A stretch of DNA of 64,000 bases, taken from assembly GCA_965248255.1 (NCBI GenBank), contig CBDFIW010000004.1:1922001-1986000 (forward strand). Reading direction: 5' to 3'. The notes beneath the pieces are model-generated. The model was not told the DNA's origin, did not search any database, and saw only the letters and a program-made list of their open reading frames with translations. Numbering within the stretch: the stretch's first letter is position 1; each line of letters starts with the position of its first letter. This DNA is from JAKZVK01 sp965248255 (GTDB lineage: Bacteria > Acidobacteriota > Terriglobia > Bryobacterales > UBA6623). Of this stretch, positions 54,113 through 63,207 are shown piece by piece. Made by a program: the position numbers and the translations under genes.

Positions 54113-57100
54113 GTGTCACGTCTTGGAGCAGCCCGCACCCGCCTCGCTTTCGTTGTGGCCTCGCTGTTGGCGGTGTTTGGTTCAATGCCGGACACTCTCG
54201 CCGCCGAGCCCAAACGGGATTACTTCGCGGGATTGTCCGATGAGTATCGGACGCAGATTCGGCCCGTGATGCAGCAGTTCTGCCTGGGTTGCCATTCGAC
54301 GGCGTTGCGAACCGGGGAGTTGGACCTCGAACGGTTCGCAACGCTGGCGGAAGTCCGGCGAGGGACGAAGGCCTGGCTCAAAGTTGCCGAAATGCTTGAC
54401 AAGGGAGAGATGCCGCCGAAGTCCGCGAGGCAGCCGGCAGCCGAGCAGCGGAAGGAACTGCGCAGGTGGGTCGAGCGCTACCTTCATGCCGAGGCATTGG
54501 CGAATGCCGGAGATCCTGGGCCGGTCGTTCTGCGGCGGCTCAACAATGCGGAATACACCTACACGATCCGCGACCTGACGGGCGTCGATCTCAGCCCCGC
54601 CCGCGAGTTCCCGACCGATAGCGCGGCGGGTGAGGGGTTCACCAACACAGGCAACGCGCTCGTGATGTCGCCCGCCCTGCTAAGAAAGTATCTCGACGTG
54701 GGGAAGGAGATTGCCCAACACGCGGTGCTGCTGCCGGATGGCTTTCGTTTCTCCCTGCAGGCAACGCGGCGCGACTGGACGGATGAAATCCTTGCTGAGA
54801 TTCGTGGGTTGTATGGCAAGTTCGTCGACACCGCTGACCTTGGTGTCGGTGATGATGTCGGTAACGTCAAAGTCCACGGTGACACGCGAATCGGACTCGC
54901 CGGGCGCCTGCCGCTCGAGAAATACTTCGCCGCCACGCTTGCCGAGCGGGATGCCCTCACGGCGGGTACCAAGACGATCGAAGCCGTGGCGCGTGAGCGC
55001 GGGCTGAGCGCCAAGTATCTCGCTACGCTCTGGTCGAGTCTCACTAGGTCCGTCCCATCGCTCCTTCTAGATGATCTCCGTGCCCGTTGGCACCGTGCGA
55101 AGCTGCGGGACGCCGCTGTGCTTGCCGCCCATGTCGCCGCGTGGCAGAGAGGCCTCTGGACGTTCGGTCCCGTCGGACTGATCGGGCGAAAGGGGGGCCC
55201 GCCGCGGTGGATGGAACCGGTCAATCCTCTGGTGACCGAACAGGACGTCCGTTTCCCCATGCCGGAGGAGTTGCGTGAAGACAGCGAAGTGGTGCTCTCG
55301 TTGGTATCGACCCCAGTGGCCGGCTCCAGCGATCACGACTTTGTTGTGTGGCAGGAGCCCCGGCTCGTTGCGCCCGGCCGCGCGGACATCTACCTGCGCG
55401 ACGTCCGAGAGCTTTATCGCGATGCCACGCGCGAGTCGGTCGAATGGGCCTTGGACCCGGCGATGTTCGGCCGGCACCCCCGCGGCAAGACGATCGACGC
55501 TGCGGCCCTCGTTGTTCGTGTCCCGTCGGTCATCCAGGTGCGTCTTCCCGGTTATCTGGCAGCCGGCCGCACACTCGTCGCGACCGCCGCGCTCGACCAG
55601 AAGGTGCACCGCGAAGGGAGTGTGCAAGTGTACGCGGCCGTCGGGACGCCCTCCACTTCAGGCCTTCTCCCCAGCGAGGTCGTCGTCACCTTCTCCCGGG
55701 TGACCCAGGTGTTTTCGGATCGCCGGGACGTTTCTTTCCAGCGAAGTTTTCTCACCGCCGAAGACAGCAAGACGTGGCGGCGGCTCGAGTCGGCGTTCGA
55801 CGAGTATCGCAGCCTGTTTCCGGCGGCTCTGTGCTTCAACCAGATCGTGCCGGTCGACGAAGTGCTCACTCTCGCGGTGTTCTATCGGGAGGATGATCAC
55901 TTGGCGCGGCTGATGCTCGACGAGCGGCAGCAGGCGCGGCTCGACCGGCTGTGGGACGAGTTGCAATACGTCAGCGAAAGCGCCCTGCTGCGGGTCACCG
56001 CGTTGGACCTGCTGATGGAGGCCATGCAGGGCAACGGCGTGGACGACCGTTCCCAATACCGGGCGATGTTACCCCTGCGCGAGCCTTTCGACCGGGACGC
56101 CGCGGCATTCCGGAAGGAGCGAGTCGCACACGAGCCGGCGCACGTCGCTGCTCTTGTCGACTTCGCGGCCCGGGCCTATCGCCGTCCGCTGGCCGGCGTC
56201 GAAGCCAACGAGCTACGCGAGCTCTATCGCCGGTTGCGGGAACAAGAGCTGCCGCACGGCGAGGCTTTTCGGTTGACGCTCGCGCGAGTCTTTGTCGCGC
56301 CGGCATTCTTGTATCGACTCGAAAACGCGCCCGTGCGAACCTCCGCCGCGCCGGTCTCCGACTGGGAACTCGCGAGCCGGCTGAGTTACTTCCTTTGGTC
56401 GTCGCAACCGGATGAAGAACTACGGACTCTGGCTGCCGCCGGAGAGCTGCAAAAACCCGAGGCGCTGGCGAAGCAGGCCCGGCGTATGCTCACCGATGCT
56501 CGCGTGCGGCGGCTGGCCACGGAGTTCGCTTGCCAGTGGCTCCACATCCTTGACTTCGATTCGCTCGACGAGAAGAGCGAGAAGTACTTCCCCGAGTTCG
56601 CGGAGCTGCGCGGCGACATGTATGAGGAATCAATCCGGTTCTTTGCCGATTTGTTTCAGAGCGGCGGCTCGTTGCTGAGTCTGCTCAGCGCCGACCACAC
56701 CTTTGTGAACGAACGATTAGCACGCTTTTATGGGATCGAGGGGGTCGACGGTAAGCAGTGGCGTCGTGTCGAAGGAATTCGACAGCATGGCCGCGGCGGC
56801 ATCCTGGGCCTGGCGACGACGCTCGCGAAGCAATCGGGCGCTTCACGCACGAGTCCCATCCTGCGAGGCAACTGGGTCAGCGAAGTGTTGCTGGGTGAGA
56901 AGCTACCGCGTCCGCCGAAGGAGGTTCCCCAACTCCCGGCGGACGAAACCGCGACCGACGGCCTGACGGTGCGCCAGCTCGTGGCCAGACATACCAGCGA
57001 CCCGCAGTGCGCATCGTGCCATCAAAGAATCGACCCGTTCGGCTTCGCGCTGGAAGGCTTTGACGCCATCGGCCGCCGCCGTGACCGCGATCTCGCCGGC

Positions 57101-57400
57101 CGCCCCATCGATACGGACACGGAACTTCCCGACGGAAGCGAAATCAGCGGGCTGGCGGGCCTGCGCGATTACCTCTTCGAGAAGCACCGTGATGCCATCC
57201 TCGGCCAGTTCTGCCGAAAACTCCTGGGGTACGCTCTTGGCAGAGAGGTGCAGCTCTCGGACGAACCGCTGCTGTCTGAAATGATGGAACGACTGGCCAA
57301 GAACGATTATCGGTTTTCCGTAGCCGTCGAAATGATCGTCCAGAGCCGGCAGTTCCGGGAAATCCGGGCCAGGGAAGCTCAGCGCGCAAAGGCACCGTGA
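54113..57400 (+). CDS. Secreted DUF1587/DUF1592/DUF1588/DUF1585 cytochrome-like protein
   Basis: 1,095 aa. Signal peptide (about 1-31), then a c-type heme motif CLGCH (57-61), then DUF1587 (about 140-205, RRLNNAEYTYTIRDLTGVDL). A long middle region of about 430 residues is unusually large for the family. DUF1595/DUF1592 follow (SRLSYFLWSSQPDEELR), then DUF1588 with a second heme-like motif CASCH (966-970, QRIDPFGFALEGFD), and DUF1585 at the end (FCRKLLGYALGREVQL). It starts at GTG 54113 without a clear SD. Partnership with the following DUF1552 gene is the normal arrangement; the pair is exported and of unknown reaction, presumably redox-linked. Confidence 0.9.
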   Translation: MSRLGAARTRLAFVVASLLAVFGSMPDTLAAEPKRDYFAGLSDEYRTQIRPVMQQFCLGCHSTALRTGELDLERFATLAEVRRGTKAWLKVAEMLDKGEMPPKSARQPAAEQRKELRRWVERYLHAEALANAGDPGPVVLRRLNNAEYTYTIRDLTGVDLSPAREFPTDSAAGEGFTNTGNALVMSPALLRKYLDVGKEIAQHAVLLPDGFRFSLQATRRDWTDEILAEIRGLYGKFVDTADLGVGDDVGNVKVHGDTRIGLAGRLPLEKYFAATLAERDALTAGTKTIEAVARERGLSAKYLATLWSSLTRSVPSLLLDDLRARWHRAKLRDAAVLAAHVAAWQRGLWTFGPVGLIGRKGGPPRWMEPVNPLVTEQDVRFPMPEELREDSEVVLSLVSTPVAGSSDHDFVVWQEPRLVAPGRADIYLRDVRELYRDATRESVEWALDPAMFGRHPRGKTIDAAALVVRVPSVIQVRLPGYLAAGRTLVATAALDQKVHREGSVQVYAAVGTPSTSGLLPSEVVVTFSRVTQVFSDRRDVSFQRSFLTAEDSKTWRRLESAFDEYRSLFPAALCFNQIVPVDEVLTLAVFYREDDHLARLMLDERQQARLDRLWDELQYVSESALLRVTALDLLMEAMQGNGVDDRSQYRAMLPLREPFDRDAAAFRKERVAHEPAHVAALVDFAARAYRRPLAGVEANELRELYRRLREQELPHGEAFRLTLARVFVAPAFLYRLENAPVRTSAAPVSDWELASRLSYFLWSSQPDEELRTLAAAGELQKPEALAKQARRMLTDARVRRLATEFACQWLHILDFDSLDEKSEKYFPEFAELRGDMYEESIRFFADLFQSGGSLLSLLSADHTFVNERLARFYGIEGVDGKQWRRVEGIRQHGRGGILGLATTLAKQSGASRTSPILRGNWVSEVLLGEKLPRPPKEVPQLPADETATDGLTVRQLVARHTSDPQCASCHQRIDPFGFALEGFDAIGRRRDRDLAGRPIDTDTELPDGSEISGLAGLRDYLFEKHRDAILGQFCRKLLGYALGREVQLSDEPLLSEMMERLAKNDYRFSVAVEMIVQSRQFREIRAREAQRAKAP

Positions 57401-57401
57401 G

Positions 57402-57490
57402 CACTACAGAGGCGTGGACGGGAGTCCACGCTCAAGGCCGTTCCGGACACTGGCAGCCGAGCGTGGACTCCCGTCCACGCCTCTGTAGTG
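57402..57490. repeat. Perfect 31-bp inverted repeat, each arm itself a hairpin
   Basis: Arms 57402-57432 and 57460-57490 are exactly complementary. Each arm contains gcgtggac-ggga-gtccacgc (or its complement), an 8-bp stem with a GNRA-type loop, so alternative cruciform or cloverleaf folds exist. It lies between the DUF1592 and DUF1552 genes and could attenuate or protect the transcript. Confidence 0.85.
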
Positions 57491-57567
57491 GAAATGGCAA
57501 CGTGTCAGCGAGGTTTTCTGACTAGAATGACATCAGAAGCTTCAGCGGTTTCTCCGGGAGGCAGATC

Positions 57568-58872
57568 ATGAAGAAGCATCCCTTCTCTCGTCGAACATTC
57601 CTCCGTGGCGCGAGTGTCACTATGGCGTTGCCCTGGATGGAGTCGGTCCCGGTCTGGGGTGCTCCAGCCGCCGCACGCGCCGAGCCGGGCAGCCAGGCTC
57701 CCGTGCGCCTGGCCGTGCTGTTCTCGGGAAACGGTTTTCGCACCGATGAATGGTGGGCCGAGGGCGAAGGGAAGCAGATGGAACTCGGCCAGGTGCTGGA
57801 ATCTCTGAACGACTTCCGCGAGAAGCTGCTCTTCATCCGCGGCCTGTACAACGAAGAAGCTCTCAAGGGAAACATCCATAGTTCACAGACCGGCAATCTG
57901 CTTTCCGGGGCGCCGCTTGCCTCCGGCGGCGAGATTCGTTCCGGCACCAGCATCGACCAACTCGTCGCTCAGCGGTATGGACGATCGACGAAAGTACCGA
58001 GCCTCGTGCTCGGCTGCGAGAGATCGAATCCGGGCATCCACAAGAACTATTCGATGCTCTACAGCTCGCACATTTCGTGGAGTTCTCCGACCGCGCCGAC
58101 GCCGCTGGAACTCTATCCCGCGCTCGCGTTCGACCGGCTGTTCAGGGATCAAGTGCAACGCGGCGATCAGAGCGTGCTCGACGCCGTGCTGACGGACGCG
58201 AATCGCTTTCGGCGGGACATCAGCTCGACCGATCAACACAAGCTCGATGAGTACCTCAACTCAGTGCGGGAGGTCGAACAACGCATCGAACGAGCCGGCG
58301 GCAGGGGTGAGTTGCAAGGTTGGCGGCCGACGCTCGACAAGCCCAACGTGCCGCGTCCGCCGGACGGCATTCCGCAGCACCTCGCCGAGCACATGCGGCT
58401 GATGTGCGACATCCTCGTGCTGGGCTTCCAGACCGATACGACGCGCGTCTCGACGCTGAAGCTCAACAACGATCACAGCTACCTGCTGTTCCGGCATCTC
58501 AACGTCGATGTCGGTCACCACGAACTATCTCACCGCGACGACGCCGACTACCTGAGAGTGAATCAATTCTTCCTGAGCCAGTTCGCCTACATCGCTCGCA
58601 GGCTCGACGCCATCCAGGAAGGCGATCGAACCGCGCTCGACAACTCGATGCTGATGTATTGCTCGAGCATGTTGTCGGGCAGGCACATCGCGACTCAGTT
58701 GCCCGTCGTGCTCGTCGGTGGCGCGGGCGGTCAGATGCAGGGTGGCCGCGTACTCGACTACCTGGAGAAACCGAACCGCAAGATGTGCAGCCTCTATCTT
58801 TCGATGCTCGACAAGTTCGGTATCCGGCCCGCGCAGTTCGGCGATTCCAACGAACCCCTGGCCGAAGTGTGA
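57568..58872 (+). CDS. Tat-exported DUF1552 protein
   Basis: 434 aa. The twin-arginine signal SRRTFLRGASVTMALP is followed by the family landmarks: RLAVLFSGNGFRTDEWW, SIDQLVAQRYG, LVLGCERSNPG, TLKLNNDHSYLLF and LMYCSSMLSG. DUF1552 is the usual partner of DUF1592-type cytochrome proteins, encoded just upstream. SD gggagg lies about 8 bp before ATG 57568. The fold is probably related to DUF1501/sulfatases; the activity is unknown. The 168-bp spacer upstream is occupied by the 31-bp inverted repeat. Confidence 0.9.
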   Translation: MKKHPFSRRTFLRGASVTMALPWMESVPVWGAPAAARAEPGSQAPVRLAVLFSGNGFRTDEWWAEGEGKQMELGQVLESLNDFREKLLFIRGLYNEEALKGNIHSSQTGNLLSGAPLASGGEIRSGTSIDQLVAQRYGRSTKVPSLVLGCERSNPGIHKNYSMLYSSHISWSSPTAPTPLELYPALAFDRLFRDQVQRGDQSVLDAVLTDANRFRRDISSTDQHKLDEYLNSVREVEQRIERAGGRGELQGWRPTLDKPNVPRPPDGIPQHLAEHMRLMCDILVLGFQTDTTRVSTLKLNNDHSYLLFRHLNVDVGHHELSHRDDADYLRVNQFFLSQFAYIARRLDAIQEGDRTALDNSMLMYCSSMLSGRHIATQLPVVLVGGAGGQMQGGRVLDYLEKPNRKMCSLYLSMLDKFGIRPAQFGDSNEPLAEV

Positions 58873-58899
58873 TCGGCTCAACTCGCTCAGCGCCCCCCT

Positions 58900-58923
58900 G
58901 CCCCGTTCTTCGGCGAACAGGGC
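58900..58923 (+). terminator. Possible terminator hairpin
   Basis: gcccc-gttc / gaac-a-gggc stem with a six-base loop (ttcggc), 28 bp after the DUF1552 stop. There is no T-run, so termination is uncertain. Confidence 0.3.
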
Positions 58924-59010
58924 ACCATGCCGGGAACTTTAGGCTGCTTGGCCCCGTAGTCCGTATGAAGCATAACCCTAGGCCTTGATGGGCGTGGCCC
59001 AGATATCGTA

Positions 59011-59856
59011 ATGCGAATTGCATGGCTGGTACTGGCGATCTTCCCCACGATCGCGTCGGCGACCGAGCTCACAGCCGACGAGATCATGGCGAGAGTCGCC
59101 GAGAACCAGGATCGGGCTCAGAAACTGCGTGGGGCCTATGTGTACGAGCAGGAGATTCGGGTGCGCCTTTTCAAGGGCAAGAACAAGCTGGTTCGTGAAG
59201 AGACTCGGTGGTACGCGGTCACCCCCACGGCGGAGGGGGTCAAGCGCGAGCTCAGCAAGTTCCTGGGGCGTGTGAGATGGAAGAAGGATCTGCTTGACTA
59301 CCATCAAGCCGATTACCGCACGGGAGGGTTGGATCTCGACGGCGACCTCGCGGAGGCCTTCTCGGAGTCCATCGCCGCCGATCGTAAGTCGAAAGACGGC
59401 ATTGGGCAAGACTGGTTTCCCCTTACGGAGCGTGAGCAGCGCCACTACGAGTTTCATCTCCGGGGCGAAGAAGAGTACCACGGGCGGCGAGTCTACAGCG
59501 TGACTTTTGCACCGAGGAGAAAAGGTAATCTTCTCCACGATGAGGCAGGCACCTGGAAGGGCGAAGTCCTTGTGGAGGAAGAGCAGTTCCAACCTGTCCT
59601 GATCGTGACGGAATTGGCACAGGGCGTTCCGCTGTGGGTTAAGACGGTGTTCGGCACGAACGTTAAGCAGGTTGGATTCAAGCTGACGTATGAGGAGTTT
59701 GATGACGGCATCTGGTTCCCGGTGAGTTACGGTGGGGAATTCAAGCTGAAGGCTCTGTTTTTCTATAGGCGGACCATCGCTCTATCGATGGAGAACCGTG
59801 GCTTCCGCAAGGCGGAGGTGACGAGCCGCGTGGAATACGCCCCGGTCCCAGAGTGA
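59011..59856 (+). CDS. Secreted LolA-fold-like protein of unknown function
   Basis: 281 aa. A short signal peptide (MRIAWLVLAIFPTIASATE) precedes ADEIMARVAENQDRAQKLRGAYVYEQEIRVR, here in two motifs, reminiscent of outer-membrane-lipoprotein-sorting/LolA-type folds. The C-terminal YEEFDDGIWFPVSYGGEFKLK also fits that pattern. No catalytic motif is seen. It is the third such protein in the window (with 53.2 kb and the MMPL fusion). The next gene starts 58 bp downstream and might be co-transcribed. Confidence 0.7.
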   Translation: MRIAWLVLAIFPTIASATELTADEIMARVAENQDRAQKLRGAYVYEQEIRVRLFKGKNKLVREETRWYAVTPTAEGVKRELSKFLGRVRWKKDLLDYHQADYRTGGLDLDGDLAEAFSESIAADRKSKDGIGQDWFPLTEREQRHYEFHLRGEEEYHGRRVYSVTFAPRRKGNLLHDEAGTWKGEVLVEEEQFQPVLIVTELAQGVPLWVKTVFGTNVKQVGFKLTYEEFDDGIWFPVSYGGEFKLKALFFYRRTIALSMENRGFRKAEVTSRVEYAPVPE

Positions 59857-59913
59857 GCTTTAGCCGCGCACCTCGCCTGCCGTATCCTGATGCGGGGTTT
59901 ATGAGACGGCTTG

Positions 59914-60681
59914 ATGGCTTCTACACTAAGAGCGGTGAGCGATCTCGGGAACTGCTACGAGATTCTTGGGCTCGACCGGGGCGCTTCCTCCGAAGAGGTC
60001 AAGCAGGCCTGGCGCGACATGGTACAGGTCTGGCACCCTGACCGCTTCACGCAGAACCCCCGCCTACGTCAAAAGGCGCAAGAGAAGCTGAAGGAGGTCA
60101 ACGAAGCCTATGAGGCGCTCCGGGGCCTTCGTCAGGCCTCCGGGCGGCCACCTAAGCGCAGTCCGGGAACCCGCGCCGCTCAGTGGGAGTGGGCGGGGTC
60201 CGCCGACGAGGCCGATCACGACCCGCTCGTGCTGCTTCGCAAGGGAGTCCACGCCTGGAACCTTTGGCGCAGGAAGTACTCGGATTTGGCTCCCAGCTTG
60301 AGCGGCGCCGATCTCAAGAAGGCCGATCTGGCCGGTTACGACCTGCGAGACCTCGATCTTTCACAAGCCAAGTTGCAGAAAGCCGATCTCTATAAGGCCG
60401 ACTTGAGCGGCGCGTTGCTCAAGAACGCCCGTCTTACAGGGGCGGACCTGAGTCGGGCCACACTGGTGGAAACGAATCTGTCCGGCGCCGAGGCCACCGA
60501 AGCGGATCTATCGAGCGCCGACCTCTCCGGCAGCCGGCTCAGCGAGACGATCCTCTCGGGGGCGAACCTCGTAGGCACGATTCTTTACGGGGTCGACGTG
60601 CGTCGCGCTGTCGGACTGACTCGTGAGCAAATCGACTCCGCACTCACCGACTCCCGAACACGACTGCCGCTCGACTTTTGA
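59914..60681 (+). CDS. J-domain protein with pentapeptide-repeat C-terminus
   Basis: 255 aa from ATG 59914; a TTG immediately before is an alternative. The N-terminal J-domain (about 10-70) includes NCYEILGLDRGASSEEVKQA and the HPD tripeptide (VWHPDRF) that stimulates Hsp70 ATPase. A linker leads to about 20 pentapeptide units A(D/N)LxX (SGADLKKADLAGYDLRDLD onward, about 130-230) forming a right-handed beta-helix. The combination could place an Hsp70 next to a partner bound by the helix. No dnaK is nearby. It is cytoplasmic. Confidence 0.85.
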   Translation: MASTLRAVSDLGNCYEILGLDRGASSEEVKQAWRDMVQVWHPDRFTQNPRLRQKAQEKLKEVNEAYEALRGLRQASGRPPKRSPGTRAAQWEWAGSADEADHDPLVLLRKGVHAWNLWRRKYSDLAPSLSGADLKKADLAGYDLRDLDLSQAKLQKADLYKADLSGALLKNARLTGADLSRATLVETNLSGAEATEADLSSADLSGSRLSETILSGANLVGTILYGVDVRRAVGLTREQIDSALTDSRTRLPLDF

Positions 60682-60809
60682 TCCTGGATTCTCGGTTTGA
60701 GTTTGCTATCGCCCTCTCTACCGGCAGATCACAGGCCAGACCACGCCAGGCGCAGTTCGTCGCGGCGCTCGTGTGATACGGTTGAGGGAAGAACGCCAGA
60801 AGACTTTCG

Positions 60810-61223
60810 ATGGTTGTACAAGAGAAATCCTCCTCCATGCCGCCCGTTCAAGAATGGGCCGCCCCCGTCTGCCTGGCCTGGCTCGTCCCGGGCGGCGGCC
60901 ATTTCTACCTGAAGCGCTGGAACCACGGTGGGCTGCTGCTATTCTCGATCGCCGGAATGTTCATCTTCGGGTTGATGATGCGCGGCCGGATGTTCGAGCC
61001 GATCCGCGGCGACATGTTCACTACTGTCGTCAACTATGGAGGGTTTATCGGTGACCTCGCGACCGGGGCACTGTACTTCCTCGCCAGCTGGCTGGGGTAC
61101 CAGCAACCGTATATGGCTTCCGCCGTGGCCGATTACGGGACGAAGTTTCTAGTTTGCGCTGGACTGCTCAACATCCTGGCGATCATTGACGCCTACGAGA
61201 TCGCCATCGGCGAGAAGAGCTGA
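60810..61223 (+). CDS. Small membrane protein (DUF6677-like)
   Basis: 137 aa from ATG 60810, with MPPVQEWAAP at 60837 as an alternative start. Three hydrophobic segments: PVCLAWLVPGGGHFYL, GLLLFSIAGMFIFGLMM and VCAGLLNILAIIDAYEIAIG. The GGGHFYLKRWNHGG phrase resembles TM2-type/DUF6677 proteins. The function is unknown. Its stop overlaps the ATG of the next small gene by one base, so both products are probably made together. The 128 bp upstream hold no clear promoter. Confidence 0.75.
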   Translation: MVVQEKSSSMPPVQEWAAPVCLAWLVPGGGHFYLKRWNHGGLLLFSIAGMFIFGLMMRGRMFEPIRGDMFTTVVNYGGFIGDLATGALYFLASWLGYQQPYMASAVADYGTKFLVCAGLLNILAIIDAYEIAIGEKS

Positions 61224-61405
61224 TGTTCGTCCAACTGACCCATCTTGAAGCCGCGCTGTTGTTTGCCCTCTTCACTTCGATCGTCCTGGGCGTGATCGGG
61301 CGCAGCACGGACGGGGAGCGCCTCCGCTATGGTCTGTCGGTCTTCGGATACTTCCTGGTGGCCATCTTCGGCCTCGGCTGGCTGATGTACCTGGGTCACG
61401 GGTAG
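61223..61405 (+). CDS. Small membrane protein, 60 aa
   Basis: Two hydrophobic helices (EAALLFALFTSIVLGVI and GLSVFGYFLVAIFGLGWLMY) around a charged centre. ATG 61223 overlaps the preceding TGA by one base (atga), strong support that it is translated. It may be a partner of the upstream membrane protein. No family is recognised. Confidence 0.65.
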   Translation: MFVQLTHLEAALLFALFTSIVLGVIGRSTDGERLRYGLSVFGYFLVAIFGLGWLMYLGHG

Positions 61406-61470
61406 CGGGCCGGTTCCCGGTTCAACCATCAGCAGCCCGGGCAAACAACAGAGCGAGTGAATCACACTCT

Positions 61471-62229
61471 ATGGAGAGTTCGTTCCTCGTTCTACACGCA
61501 ACCGTCCTTCTCGCTGCGCTCCTGCAAGCGGCGACCGGCATCGGATTCGGAGTCATCGCGGGGCCGATCGTTCTGATGGTCATCAACCAGGGATCCGCGA
61601 TTCAGATGACCATCCTGCTCAGCCTGCTTGTGTGTGTTTTGCTTGTGCCATCGCTGTATCGGAAGGCGGACAAAACACTTCTCAACCGTATGCTCATCGG
61701 CACTGTGGTGGGATTGCCGTTGGGGGTGTACGGGTTTTTGCAAGTCAGTGTTGACGTACTCAAGCTTGTGGCGGCACTTTCGGTGTTGCTGATGGCCGGT
61801 TTTGTGACGAGACATTTGGGCAGAGATGTCAGCGCCAGCCGAAGGATCTCGCACAAATGGCGAGATATCGGAGTGGGCGTTGTGTCCGGCATCATGAGCG
61901 TCACGCTGGCCATGCCAGGGCCGGCGCCCGCGGCTCATATGTCGGCGCTGAGGTACACCAAGGAGATGATTCGGGCTACGGCCTTGGTGTTGTTTGCCTT
62001 CTCGTATTCCGCCGCCATCTCGCTTCAAGCGACTGTCGTCGGCGTTTCGCTCGAAACGCTGTCTGATACCGCCATGTTGCTGCCGGCTACTCTCGTGGGT
62101 GTCTATCTCGGTCGCCAGGCGACAGGCCGAATCCGTGAGCAAACGTTTCGGACCGTCATCGTCGCGGTGCTCGTTGCCACCGCCGTCGGACTGTTCGTGA
62201 CACTGTTCACCAGTCTGCCTCGGAGCTAG
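61471..62229 (+). CDS. TauE/SafE-family sulfite/anion exporter-like permease
   Basis: 252 aa with seven to eight membrane helices in two repeats. The first repeat has LLAALLQAATGIGFGVIAGPIV, and the second GVGVVSGIMSVTLAMPGPAPA, matching the G-x-G-F/G-x-x-S-G pattern of TauE/SafE proteins that export sulfite, sulfoacetate or other organic anions. No catabolic partner gene is adjacent. Start ATG 61471 has no strong SD. Confidence 0.85.
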   Translation: MESSFLVLHATVLLAALLQAATGIGFGVIAGPIVLMVINQGSAIQMTILLSLLVCVLLVPSLYRKADKTLLNRMLIGTVVGLPLGVYGFLQVSVDVLKLVAALSVLLMAGFVTRHLGRDVSASRRISHKWRDIGVGVVSGIMSVTLAMPGPAPAAHMSALRYTKEMIRATALVLFAFSYSAAISLQATVVGVSLETLSDTAMLLPATLVGVYLGRQATGRIREQTFRTVIVAVLVATAVGLFVTLFTSLPRS

Positions 62230-62256
62230 AATCGAAAGCTCGACTCGAACTCAGCG

Positions 62257-63195
62257 ATGATGGCAGCATCGGAGAGGCAACCCCCCGACCAATACCGCAC
62301 GGTGGTGAGGCGGCCGGATGACTTTGATGCGTTCTGGCGAGAGCTGCTGGAACAGGCAGCACAGATTCCCCTGAATGCGACGGTCGAGTTGGCCCCGCTA
62401 CGCTGTACGGCCGAGGCGGAAGTTTACCTCGTGCACTACGACAGCCTCGACGGCGTGCGTATTGCCGGTTGGTATTGCCTCCCTCGTGAACGAGCTGGAC
62501 GACTACCGGCCATTGTCTACATGCCGGGCTATGTCGGGGAACCGGCCATCCCGCGCGACAGTGTACGGTTGGGATACGCGACCTTCGGCGCCATCACACG
62601 GGGAAAGCTTCGGAGCCACGGCCAGTTCAATCCCGGTTTTCCAGGGCTGCTCACGCATGGTATCGACGACCGCAGCACGTACTCCTACAGGGGCCTCTAC
62701 ATCGACGCGGCACGGGTGATTGATTTTCTGCTGTCGCGTGATGAAATCGACCCCGCGCGAATCGGTGTTACGGGCGGCAGTCAAGGGGGTGGACTAGCGA
62801 TTTCCACTGCCGCTTTGCGTCCGGAAGTCCGTGTGGCGGTCGCCGCGGCGCCGCTTCTCTGCGGTTTCATGGACTCGATTGAATTGACCCACACTTATCC
62901 CTATCAGGAAATCCGCGACTACCTGCGGCTATACCCCGAGCAGAGAGCCGCCGTAGAAGAGACGCTGGCCTATTTCGACGGAATCAATTTTGCCCCGAGA
63001 GTGACGTGCCCCATCATGGTCCACTTCGGCTTGCAGGACAACATCTGTCCGGCGGAAACCGCCTTTGCCGCGTTTCGGGCGATCTCCTCGCCGGACAAGC
63101 ACATCTATCCCTATGACGGACACGGCCACGACGCCGACCGTGTACATCACCAAGCGATGGTTGATGATTTCTTAAAGGCCCATCTGAACCCCTGA
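62257..63195 (+). CDS. CE7-type acetyl (xylan) esterase
   Basis: 312 aa, the normal CE7 size, and cytoplasmic by its lack of a signal. The N-terminal DDFDAFWREL is the family opening. The catalytic triad is visible as Ser175 (VTGGSQGGGLA), Asp261 (GLQDNICP) and His289 or 291 (GHGHDA). CE7 enzymes deacetylate xylo-oligosaccharides and cephalosporin C. It is followed 13 bp later by a degenerate paralogue on the same strand. Confidence 0.9.
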   Translation: MMAASERQPPDQYRTVVRRPDDFDAFWRELLEQAAQIPLNATVELAPLRCTAEAEVYLVHYDSLDGVRIAGWYCLPRERAGRLPAIVYMPGYVGEPAIPRDSVRLGYATFGAITRGKLRSHGQFNPGFPGLLTHGIDDRSTYSYRGLYIDAARVIDFLLSRDEIDPARIGVTGGSQGGGLAISTAALRPEVRVAVAAAPLLCGFMDSIELTHTYPYQEIRDYLRLYPEQRAAVEETLAYFDGINFAPRVTCPIMVHFGLQDNICPAETAFAAFRAISSPDKHIYPYDGHGHDADRVHHQAMVDDFLKAHLNP

Positions 63196-63207
63196 GTGCG
63201 GCAACCT

